NCBI GenBank assembly: GCA_031213475.1
Contig: JARUPZ010000024.1
Location: 1,674,001 to 1,738,000, forward strand
DNA length: 64,000 bases
Origin: Nereocystis luetkeana
Taxonomy: Eukaryota; Sar; Phaeophyceae; Laminariales; Laminariaceae
Reading direction: 5' to 3'
Shown here: positions 44,982 to 55,800 of the stretch, in pieces
Layout of the letters: each line of letters begins with the position of its first letter
Position numbering within the stretch: position 1 is the stretch's first letter
Program-made: the position numbers and the translations under genes
Notes under the pieces: model-generated
Databases searched by the model: none
What the model saw: only the letters and a program-made list of their open reading frames with translations
Told to the model about the DNA's origin: nothing

Positions 44982-45078
44982 TTAACCCTTCTAGGACTGC
45001 AGCCCCGTTTCGGGGACAAGCCTCTTAGAATCTGAGTGGGATGTCCGCAAAGCGGGACTGCGGTTCTAAAAGGGTTAA
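44982..45078. mobile_element. M2 palindromic MITE copy
   Basis: TTAACCCTTCTAGGACTGCA at the left pairs with GACTGCGGTTCTAAAAGGGT, then TAA, at the right. The possible TTAA at each end could represent a target duplication or the terminal bases. Confidence 0.82.
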
Positions 45079-46095
45079 GGGGACCCCGGTGCGTCAGAAA
45101 TATTTCAGCCAAAAAGTACTATCTGCCCCTACCGCAGCACCCCTGACGAGGTGTCCCTTGGACAAGCAAGAATAAGGACTTGCCGCTTTCGATGTAGGTT
45201 TGAGCTTTGCCGTGGCGACTCGTGATGTACTTTTTTTTTTGTTCCTACGGCTGGAGTGGTTGATGATTGTGCGACTACCAACTGGCTCTGCACTTCCCAG
45301 CGAGATTCCCCGACACAGGATAACGCGGTGCAATCTGGGCCAATGAGCTTCAGCAAGATGTAGATTAGATTATCTGTTAAGACTACTGTAGGCTGAGCTT
45401 CCGCCGGTTTCTGCCGAAAAGGCCGACAGGGTCCATTTTGGGGTAAACAAGCCGAGGTTTATGTTTTTTTTCCCCATGAGTCGATTTTGGGGGGTGAGAG
45501 GCGATTTTCTATTCCGGGGGAAAAATGGCCAATTTTCACTCGTCCTCCGTTTGTTGCTTCTAACGATATACCCAGGTATATATATATAAATGGAAGCTGT
45601 AATACGGATTTCTGACGCCTGCTGACCGATGTGGGCAGCGCTCTGCTGATATTGCTCCCGGACCGAGCCTGCTTCCAGCGCAACAAAATACCATTTTCGT
45701 GTGAGCGAGCCAGTTTTCAATATTTCAAGCCGATTTTAATATAATGCAGCCGAATACCTGAAACTGTTTTTTTGGAGCCGAGAAAGCCGAGAAAACATGT
45801 CTTTTTTGGTGTCTGCCGCTTTTTTTCTGTTGAGCCGGTTTTTTATTTTGTTTTTCATCCGAGCAAGCCGAACACCGTTTTTTTGAGATTCCGGCAAAAA
45901 TCGAGATGACCTTTTTTCTTTTAACGCCGGAAAACGCAACAAAACAAATAGAAACCAGGCCGTCGGAGGCTCGGCCTAGTAGTACCTAAAATAAAGCATG
46001 TTTTCACACAATGACACGGCAATCGACCATTGGCGCTAATAACCCACCTCACTCTCCTCACCGCACGCGTTTGTTGTTCTACTGCTCTCGACCAG
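45079..46095. other. Intron of the ankyrin relic, no clear feature
   Basis: A/T-rich tracts with repeated GCCGA and TTTTTT motifs between about 45460 and 45940. No exon could be supported. Confidence 0.4.
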
Positions 46096-47925
46096 CTCTG
46101 ACGTGGCGATGGCCCTGCTGAAGGGCGGTGCTATTGCCGGCCTTGACACGGTAAGCCACGACACGGGCCGAACTCCGGTTTACCACGCCGTCAAATGCGG
46201 TAACGCGGACGTTGCCTAGACGCTCACGCGCACCGGTGGAGACTTGAGCATCCCTGAAGTTCGAGGGAGGAACCCGCTGATGCGCGCGGTATCCGACGGA
46301 CGAGTCAAGCTCGTTAACGACCGGCGGGCCCGGATGTCAACGTCAGGAACAATGATGGGGAGTCAGCTCTTGATGTGGCTGTCGAGCGGGGAAATCTCAG
46401 GGTGATCAAGGTTCTTCTTCTGGTCGAGGCGCGTCTGGACACACGGGGGAAGGTGTGCCGTCCAACGACCTGTAGAGGACAGTATAACACCCGATATAAC
46501 ACCCCCTGGGATATGCTTCCGAGCCGGATTTTCTTCACAACCAGGGGGTGGCACACTCAAGACAAAATGGTGGCCTTTAGAAATATATCGCCGAGAATGT
46601 TTCCGCAGACGCAGGCAGCGCTCGGCATTTTTGCATACTTAACAGTGATTGAAAAAGAAAAAAAACAGCTCGGACTTTCGCCGGAAGGGGTGGAGCGTGC
46701 TGTCTCGCAATGTCATATACCAGGCACGCGATAGGTTTGCCAATTTACTTGCCGGAGACCGAACAATGTCAAGGATTATCAAAACACGGGATGTACTGCA
46801 GCACATCCGTCGCTCGTCTCAGCCCCCCGTGATAACACTTTTTGACTTAGTCACTCTACATAAGTCACACGTTTTTGTCTGACCTCTCCCGGGGACGACC
46901 GACCCCGGTAACCCCGCTCCCGCGTCTACACTCGATTCTCAAGGACGGGCGATCGGTGGTCGACTACGCCGTAGAAAGGGGGAATACTGGCGATCTGCTG
47001 GCACTGGTTTCGTCGGGTCCAAACCTGGACACTTTAGACGACTTCGGGACGTCGGCGCTGGAGCTTGAGGTGATGGGGGGGGCAGCTAACGTGAGTCATG
47101 AACAAGAAAGTCGTACGAATTCCCCTTTGTAGATGTTTCGACGTTCCATGACGTTAAAGGAATTCGGGTACGAAGCTTCTCTTCCGCTCGGTGTTGCGAT
47201 CTAGGCGGTTGATGGGGCGGCGCACCCCTTGCCTTCTGCAAGTTGGGAACGCTGATTAGATCCGTTTACCCCAAAACCTGCGCACTTCGCCTCCTCGCCG
47301 GCCCTTCCAATTTCAGACTGATGGGATGATACATAAAAGAGAGGCAGGAAAGATGGTGCGGTGACGATCCCACCCGAATATATTCACCGACCCACGCATT
47401 TCAGCTTGCTCCCGTTTGACCGCAATAATGTTTTTACGTGTCTCCTACGCTTGCCAAGATTCCGCAATCGACTGATTTCGACACTCCTTTTGTTTCCGTA
47501 GGCCATCAGTCCGCTCTTCCCCTCCATGTTACGATATTTTACGGGGGCGGCATATACCCCCGCTTCGTCCTTTTCAAATGTTGCACTTTGATGGTAACGG
47601 GGACGGCTATACCCCGCCACCCGCCCCGCCCCCGTCCTCTTCTCCCGCGCCTCAATTTTTATTGTAATTGGACCAAGTGATCGATATACTGATCAGTGCC
47701 GGAGCAGACCCAAACGCCATAATCGGCGAGTCGCGTTCGTTCCTGCATCTGGCCTATTGTATCCTCAACCCGCGTAGTGTTGAGGCACTGTTGCGCCCCG
47801 ATGCAAACGAAAGGCTTCACAACAGTTTCGATGCCCTTCCCCAAGAAGTCATGGGGAAATCCTGGAAGGTGGACCGGGAAGAGAACGCGGAGCTAGACGA
47901 GGACGTCATGAAGATTATACGCGAG

Positions 47926-50223
47926 GTACGTAAGGCGCCACCCTTGCGTGCCATTGGTCAGGCGGTGGTTGGTCATTTTTAGTTCCACGGCGCTGCCGCA
48001 AAAACAAGGATAGACCTTCACGCTCGAAGGCTGGGAACGGAGGGAGACCACACCTGGGATTCGCGACATGTGTCGAAAGCGCGTTGGCTGCCAGGCATAC
48101 CTTGTACGGATTTTGGCCGGTGTCGCGCTCTCGTTGTTGCAAACACCCGAATATATCCGCGACGCTTGTGTAAAAACATGCCCTTCTCGCTCTCCGCCAG
48201 ATGTTGAAACGTGCCCCTGAAGACAGGGCCTGGCGCCGGCGGGGCTGGCTTGTGATGTTAAAGGCGCGGCGGAACAAGACCGACGAAGAGGCGGCATGTT
48301 TGTGTCTTTAAGCAACAGCTGTCAGTCGTTCCGTTGCATCTGGTGACATGCTTGGCGGGTCGTTTTTGTTCCCACCGGCCATATTTCGTCGTTTCCATCT
48401 TCGTTTTTTTTTGTCGCTGATCTGGAACACTCGAATTTCATGGCCGGTTTTGGTTTCTGACGCCCGGCGTGCGTGCGTGTGCAATGTTGCATTATTTCGT
48501 TCAGTGTACTACAAATTGTACTGTAAATTGTCGTATTGCTTGCAGCTGTGTGGTTCGTTGATTGTGCTTGTGTTATGATACAGGTGCGACGGCGGCTGGA
48601 GATATCAGGGAGTTTATATACTTGATAAGGGTTCATCGTAGTGAAACAGCGGGAGGCTCGGCGGGGAACAGACGAAATAGCTTTTTGCCGCCTGTTTAGG
48701 GCGACGTGTTTCATGCTTCTGTCTGCTGTACTTCCGCTCTATGTTGAGCGAAAAATAACCAGTAGCTGGTGCATGTGTATTCGTACCACAGAGCCTTTGC
48801 GTCTCGATCCCGTCCGCCTACGTAAGTCCCGTTGACGCTACTGGAGGTGAACCATACGCTGCTTTCGGTGTGCAGACCAAGGCCTGATCAGGCACTCGTT
48901 GGACTCAAATGGTGTTGTAGGCCGTTCTCCTCGTCCGCGTCTCTCGTTGTGGCTGGGAGAACGTATGTAAAAGGGATATAGAGTCAAGACGATGCTACCT
49001 TACGACAGCTCTCGCTCTTGCTTGCTAACTGGTGTTTCAGTAGACCGATATCAACATCTGCCAGGGTATGTTTGTTAGGCCACTTCTTGTGGAAACGTAA
49101 CTAGATTACAGATTATTTTCGAAAACGGCCTGTGTATTCGTTTTCGAATACGCGGCTTGGATTCCTAGCGTATCTTATGGGTTCGCACGGAATCGGTAGC
49201 CCAGATTCATTGAGATTTTGAAGGCACGTTGTACCGGAGTTTCCAAAAATATTATATACCTGGTATGTATGATAGAGTGGTCGTTAAGAGTTTCGGGGCA
49301 GACACGCCACGGCAACACACAAGAGTGACGCGGCTCGCGCGGCTCTACCTTGCTTTCGTCGCCTTATCCCGAATGGAACCTTCTCGCGGACTGAGTTTTA
49401 TAATCTCGCAGGCTTAAATATACCTCTCACCGTACCTTCGATGCCTGGAAACTGCGGTGTGTTGCATATACGAGTATGCCCTTAATTGTATACTAAGTAT
49501 ACAGATGCTACATATTCAAGGGTCGCAACGAGCATGGTCGCCCATCATTGTCAACTCTCAAGACCTCGGCCGACCTTCGTCATGCGACGGTGCTGGTGTC
49601 ATTGCACTCGGTGTGTTTTTGATATACTGACTGTAGTGATGGCTTGAGGCTTCCCCAAAGGCGGCGTGACCCTGCTTGGTCATCCTGCTCTCATAAAGGC
49701 TTGAGATCCGTCCTCGATACCATTGCGCGAAAAAGCCCTCGTTTTTAGCGCGGAGACGGCTCGAATCCCGAGGCACGGGTCTCACAAAGCCCGAAGTCAG
49801 GTTTCGCCTTATCAATGGTGGCCAAACTAAAATAAACGGCAAAATGATCGGCGGAGAAACATCTTTCGACCTAGATACGGTTCCTGTAGGAAGTGGCCTT
49901 GTGAATATCCTGGTAGGTGTTCCCTTCGCGTAGCCACCTATATTTGTGCCCGCCTCCTCCATGCCACGCTTTACAGCTGCGCAACCACCAATAGACTGGA
50001 GGGTGTTCCCTCGGCGTAGCCAATGGTATCCGTGCCCGCCTCCCTCCTCCATTCTAAGCTTTATACTGTTTTGAAGACCATCGCTGTACCAGGTAACTGG
50101 GATGCTCCCTGCGTTTTCCGGTGGCGCCATCCACTTTCTAGGTGCCCACTTGCTCAACTCACCCGACGCCCGCCGCCCACCGCTGTGCAGCTAGCTGTTG
50201 TTACTGGAACAAAAGCACTGCAG
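47926..50223. other. Stretch between the last two ankyrin-relic exons
   Basis: No further ankyrin exon was recognised. An 87-bp spaced duplication (about 49914-49977 and 50001-50068, sharing GTGTTCCCTCGCGTAGCC-like and GTGCCCGCCTCC segments) produces a minus-strand frame of 199 codons that I do not accept as a gene. Confidence 0.4.
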
Positions 50224-50437
50224 GAACAATAATCAAGACGAGGCCGCGAAGAACGGGGGCGAAGAAGCGCAAAAATCGTCGGCCCCGAGCTCGAAGGGGA
50301 GGCTACGCGTGGGAAAGCAGGTGGCCCGCGAGGGTGTTCACGTGCGCCCCAGCTTGAAGACACTCCATGGGACCGTTACGAAAATGGCCCATGTGGAGGA
50401 CGAGCAGATCGTCCGGAACATCGTGTCGTGCTTGTGA

Positions 50438-51959
50438 ATAATTTCCGCTTGTTCTTGCTGCCGACACATGTCGTGCGATGAACGCCGGAGAGCATGCTAC
50501 GAATTGCTGTATCGAAGATGCTGGCAGCCGGCCATTTGTGTGTGTAGGCCCTCGAGGTCGTGGATGGATTTCAACAATCGAGGGGGGTCGACGGGGGTGT
50601 AACTCGAGGCGTTTCTCTGTCTCCTGTTTGGCCGAGTTGGCCCTCGTTCTCTAGCATGTTGCCCGACCTATTCTGTTATATTTTGGAAGGTTGGCAAGCG
50701 AGGTGATCCTCCTTATCCATGTATCTCCGTTTGCGCACATTGTCTGTCGCCATGTGGAAATCCAGGCGCTCGGTTCTTTCGGGCGTCTTTTGTATCCGGG
50801 ATTTGGACATTCTATGACGTTGTTGTTGATGCTGTCGGCTTGGCGCGAAACTCTCGTCTCTACCGACGGCATCCAGCGCACCTTTTAAGGTCGCGGGTCT
50901 GAATAGGGAAGTGGAAGTTTGTGACGTGTCGTGTGTTCAGTTCAAAGTTAGGAGAGTTCCTCCGAATTTGATGAGACCGTTCTTTGCCTTTTTGGGGGGG
51001 GACAAAGGAACGGTTCATAGCGGGGTGCGTACAGGAATCCGTTGTCTAGATGTTGGTGTTATATACCTGGTAGGCAAGTACTGTTTGTATTAATAGTACG
51101 TTTGTTTGTCTATCTGTAATTTGTCTGTCGTCGTCGCTTGCATCATCGATTGTGAGCCCGGTAGATAACTGGTTCTGCACACCGCGATCGCAGTGCTGCT
51201 GTGATTTTTGTGGTATGGTTTGAAGGAGGTACGGTGGCACCCACAGATATCTGCTGTCGAATACAGGTAGACACGAGTAGGCGTTCGGCCAGAACATAGA
51301 AACGGGTTGGAAACAGACTAAGGGATTTTCGTACAAACAAGACCCGTATTTTCTCCGTTTCAGAAAAAAATGATCCGAATAAACAGCGCCGGTACCAGGG
51401 TAATCCGAGATTTTCAGCCTTCGTTAGGCCCCAATAATGTACTACGGCTCGAGGGATCGAGAAATATTGGTACGCAGATTTTTCGGATACGCCAGCTTAA
51501 TCGTTCGAACCAGCCGCGAGGAAACGAGAACTGTTTTGGTGAAGTTCGGGTTCACCATCACTACACAAGCGTATACTTAGTATGGAATACTGTTACGCTG
51601 CAACACCCGCGGACGAAACACAATGCACGCAACGTAAAACGGCCACCCACCCACACCCACTACGACGTCAATTACCTACCCACCAGCTTATAGCAAGACA
51701 TGTCACGACCCCTCATGACGTTACCCGATACAACGAATGATCCAATCATGCGTTCCGACTTGAGGTCAAAAGCCCGGGCAACCGGTCTACCATGCAGGTA
51801 CATCATAACACACAAGATGATACTTGTAGCCAGCATGTGGCAAGCCATGTTGGAAAATAGGTTGTATCCTCGACGCTACCACTACTTCTACAAACAAGAT
51901 ACAAAAACGTGGTATCCCCTCAGATACCACAACACTCAGACCGCAACGGATACTCGAGT
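50438..51959. other. Intergenic DNA downstream of the OTU-MULE gene
   Basis: This is the 3' flank of the minus-strand OTU-MULE gene and should contain its 3' UTR and, if the gene is mobile, a terminal inverted repeat. I could not define either; the partner terminus would lie right of the window. Confidence 0.4.
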
Positions 51960-52868
51960 CTAGTTCACGATGTCTACACAACTGGCAACGTCCTCGCCCC
52001 TTGCTTTTTTCTTGGGGCGTCCCTCAAAATCGTCTTTATAACTACTATATATAGTCGTGCCCTTTCGGCTCTTCGAAACGGAAAGAGGAGGGTTGCCCAG
52101 CCCCGTCACGCCATCCGCAACCACGGGTGCCGCAACGGTTGCCGTAACATCACGATCAAACCTATCAAGCAGTTCATCATATCGCGCATACGAAGCTGGG
52201 GTACCGTCACATTTGTCGGATATAGCACTGGCCCACTTCATGGCACGCGCGAGACAGTTAGCGTATAATCTGCCTCTTAGGACGGATGCACTACCGCCGG
52301 CCGGGTCATCCTGAGAATCGTCAAGGTCCATGTCACCAGAATCGCCCGTGAATCCATCCGTATTCGACCCACGTTCATGACCGTCGAAAGCGCTCAGACC
52401 CACACTGTGCAAACTCCACGGATCAACAGAGGTCCGCCATCGCGGGTGGATAGATTCGCCGAGGAACTCTTCGGCGCGGCCCAGCCTAGTGACGACCGCG
52501 GCCAAAGTATGACTGCAATGCAAGCCACACCTCATAAGTTTGAGGCACGTGCACAGTTGGAAGCCGTCAGGCCCAACTACAATAATGTGCCCAACCGGAC
52601 GAGCCGTGTTCTTATACACAGCGCGAACCACACAGTCGATATTAACGTTAGAAACAACGTCAACGAAGTATCCCAATGATGTTGTCCCCCACATGGAAAT
52701 GTCTGGAGCACTATTTTTCCTAAAAGCTTCCTCCGGTACCTGAGCGCATACATCAAGGTGGTCGCCCGCCTGATTGGCTAAACGCATGAGGTACTCGTGG
52801 CAAGCCTGCCCCTCTGCCAGGACAGAGGTCTCGTACGCGGCACTGGCGAGCATTTCGGCCGTCAATTC
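51960..52868 (-). CDS. OTU-MULE gene: last exon with SWIM zinc finger and basic C terminus
   Basis: 909 bp including a TAG stop at 51960-51962. The SWIM motif is CTCLKLMRCGLHCSH (C-x-C-x9-C-x-H), where MULE transposases usually have it. An acidic linker (GDSGDMDLDDSQDD) follows, and the protein ends with a basic stretch GRPKKKARG that could serve as a nuclear-localisation signal. The acceptor is CCCTTGACAG. Confidence 0.88.
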   Translation of the reverse strand, partial: ELTAEMLASAAYETSVLAEGQACHEYLMRLANQAGDHLDVCAQVPEEAFRKNSAPDISMWGTTSLGYFVDVVSNVNIDCVVRAVYKNTARPVGHIIVVGPDGFQLCTCLKLMRCGLHCSHTLAAVVTRLGRAEEFLGESIHPRWRTSVDPWSLHSVGLSAFDGHERGSNTDGFTGDSGDMDLDDSQDDPAGGSASVLRGRLYANCLARAMKWASAISDKCDGTPASYARYDELLDRFDRDVTATVAAPVVADGVTGLGNPPLSVSKSRKGTTIYSSYKDDFEGRPKKKARGEDVASCVDIVN

Positions 52869-55800
52869 CTGTCAAGGGCAGTCAACAACGTGCAATGGAT
52901 GTCCGTCAACATGGGTAACATACAACATGTAAAACAAAGCAGCAGCAGGGCTGGAATACAAAACATGCCACCAGGGTGGGCTTGAGTAGGATATATACGA
53001 TATTTACACGCTCACCGCATGGGGGCGAAGGCCCCCATCCTTCGGACGCCCTAATATTCTGGGGCTACACGATGTAGTACCTTCCAACCGCAGGAGCTGC
53101 AATTCCAACTCACGTTTCGGGCGTAAGTGCTGCCTCCAACACTTTCTAGCTTCCTCATGATAGGCTCTGCAGACTTGAGGACGCGATCTTCAACGTGCTT
53201 GTCGCCGAGGCTGGTACGCTTGGAGTTGAGCCTGTTTTGGAGGCAGGCAAAATCGTCCGTGTGGAATGTTGAGTTATCACGCTGACGGACGATACAGGAC
53301 GGGACGCAAAATAACGGAAGGTCACGAAGGCATCCCGTGACCAGTCCTCCATTATGCTCATGAAGACTATCAGCCCACAATAGGCACGCACATACTTTCC
53401 TTGTCGTGGTATGTCAACTTCAGTTGGCACACCTGTTCATAGATAGAGATGGGCGCAATGTGATGGTTACCCTCGCCAACAATACTCACAGGCGAGACGC
53501 AACAGCGAATTCTGCTACTCGTCTTTCGAGTTCTTGCTTGACCCAAACCAGGGTGGCGCGTCGGTGTACAAATCGGCATTTCTTGAGAACGCCGAAGATC
53601 CCCTCCACACTCTGCGATGTTGTCATGTTCAACGTCAGCGTCGTTGGGTGGTAGCAGCGTGACCAGCACTTGCGGCTCCTGCGATTTACACGCACGGAAT
53701 GGGTGCATGATTGCTTGAATTTCATGGCGTAACGCTCGTTAAGACCTACGACTGGCACCAGGTAAATCCATAGTACAACCAAATGACTTACTCTTTAAGG
53801 TAGCCCTTGACATAGTTTTCGCAGCCTGAACCCTTGACCAGGTCTTCGATTGCTGACCACACGCCGTCACATTCCTGCCAAAACAAGGAGATGTGCGACA
53901 CATACGGGGCGCCATTGAAGGTGTGGTAAAAGTGGGAAAGAGCACGCCATCATCACCACCCACCAGCTATGTGTAAGTCCGTGCGGCCAAAATATTAATC
54001 GCGTGGGCTACTCATTTTCTCGATAGTTTTGTCGATTTAGCAGCTCAAAACAATATTTGCAGTGATCGCGTGGGCAAGGCGCACCGGCACCCGCCAACAA
54101 AATGGAATCGATGCTCAATGTCGCTCCTCCATACTAAGCCCAGTATCATAATAGTTTGGGCTGTATCGTTTCAGCTTTTACAGCCGTTTTGATTTTCAAC
54201 GAGTGAGTTTGAGCGAACGAATCGAGTACGAGAAAAGCAAATCGTGGAATGAACTCTCTGTCATGAGGCCAACAATACGGCTCAAGAATGTGTTTGAAAA
54301 AACAAGCAAGGGGGGCGAGATAAAAAATTATCGTTGCCCTCCACATATTTGACGCTCGATGTCTGGCGTAACATACTGATATTGTTTTAGACGAAATAAA
54401 AACATGGATCCCACCCACTTGGATAAATCCCTCCAAACGGTATAATTTTGAGGGGTTTGCTCAACCAACTTATTCGTTAAATAAACTTCTCAGAGAAGCG
54501 GTTTTCCGAAGTTTCCTCCACCAAACAAAGGTTGGAAAACAATGAGAGATCTGTCCACGCATTCTCCTGGCCGAGATTTCTTCAAAAGTAATGTAAAAAA
54601 AAGAGGCGATCCTTCAGTGTACCACGTAAAACATGACCAAATGTTCGAAAAAAAACATTAAATGGCTATTGTATCTAGGTCCCGAGAAGGAAAAAAAACA
54701 CGTCTTCGCGTGGAACACGCCGTTTTGACGATATGTGTCATAAAACCTGGGGGTACGCCAGTCCTTCGGAACGTGTTCGTTTTCGAAACTAAACAATATG
54801 TGAAAAATTCATCGGACGGACCATAGCGCTTGTTGAAACTCGCTGAAGTCACTCACTTTTTCTGATGTGGCGAATGCGGCGGTCTTGAGTAGCCGGAAGA
54901 ACCGGTTTGCCTTCGTGGAGAGCGCTGATTGACAATTCTTCTTTGCACTTTTCATGAGGCGCCAAAGGCAATGCAGGTGAACTGTATTGGGCAGAAACTC
55001 CGCGACGGCGCTTGTCATCGCAAGGCCGACGTCCGTGGCGATCACCTTGAAGATGGGGAGAGGGAGGGGGGGGGGGTGGGGGGGGGTCGTCGCACGATCA
55101 AGAGGGATGAGTACAAACGTCTGTGGCAGGAGCACCGACACACAACCACGCTACGTATATATCCCAACACGGGTCGATCCGAATGTTACCGTCCAAAGAA
55201 CCCGTCATCGTTGTTTCCTCGAACACAAAAAAGGGGTGGGGGGGGGTCGTCGCACGATCAAGAGGGATGAGTACAAACGTCTGTGGCAGGAGCACCGACA
55301 CACAACCACGCTACGTATATATCCCAACACGGGTCGATCCGAATGTTACCGTCCAAAGAACCCGTCATCGTTGTTTCCTCGAACACAAAAAATCCTCACT
55401 ATGATAAGAACGTAAGGGAAACATTCCACCACATGATGTTAGCGTCACTAAGATAGAGATAAGCGTTAAGCAACACCAAGAGCCGCCACATGAAGGACAA
55501 ACATATTTTGCTTGAGGGGTGTATTGCTTACCTCCGGGTGCCCCCCACAAATGCTGCAGTAGTGCTTCAACGCCCACAAGAAGGAGGTAGTTTGCTCGCC
55601 GGAGAAGAAGCCTTGAGCCAAAACTATGGACTTGTTCTCGGAGTCAACACCGATGAACAACATCAGTCTGAGATCATACCTGCACATCATATTTCGAGAA
55701 CGCAGCATATTAGAGAAACCCTTAACGTATCCTCACAATCTACTAGGTACCAAAGCAAGGCTATCGTGCAGTCGATCAACGCTTTGAAATCGGTTCGGAA

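Larger units (their letters stand above)
42135..50437 (+). pseudogene. Ankyrin-repeat protein gene, multi-exon, apparently disabled
   Basis: Likely exons: 42135-42236 (ATG; MSFRAHDVLEGMEETLLSLA), 43353 to about 43490, 46096-46452, 46944-47090, about 47674-47925 and a possible last exon 50224-50437. Ankyrin signatures include EGDATMVSVLLKEGTA, GRTPVYHAVKCGNADVA, NNDGESALDVAVERGNLRV, DGRSVVDYAVERGNTGDLL and VIDILISAGADPNA. Each repeat breaks at an exon edge, a common layout for tandem ankyrin exons. Damage: TAA at 43476-43478 and TAG at 46217-46219 in the repeat frame, a frameshift near 46320, and no in-phase acceptor for the fifth exon. Two M2 copies lie inside introns. Ankyrin proteins bind other proteins; no partner can be named. 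Alternatively the stops could be sequencing errors. Confidence 0.65.

Noticed and set aside
49558..50157. 199-codon minus-strand open frame
   Set aside because: It covers an 87-bp spaced DNA duplication, has no family motif, and overlaps the region before the last ankyrin-relic exon on the other strand.
54809..54856. Extension of the transposase exon through VSDFSEFQQALWSV
   Set aside because: It looks protein-like, but the exact GTGAGT donor before it keeps phase with the next exon, while the extension runs into a stop. It may be a relic of the same helical segment.
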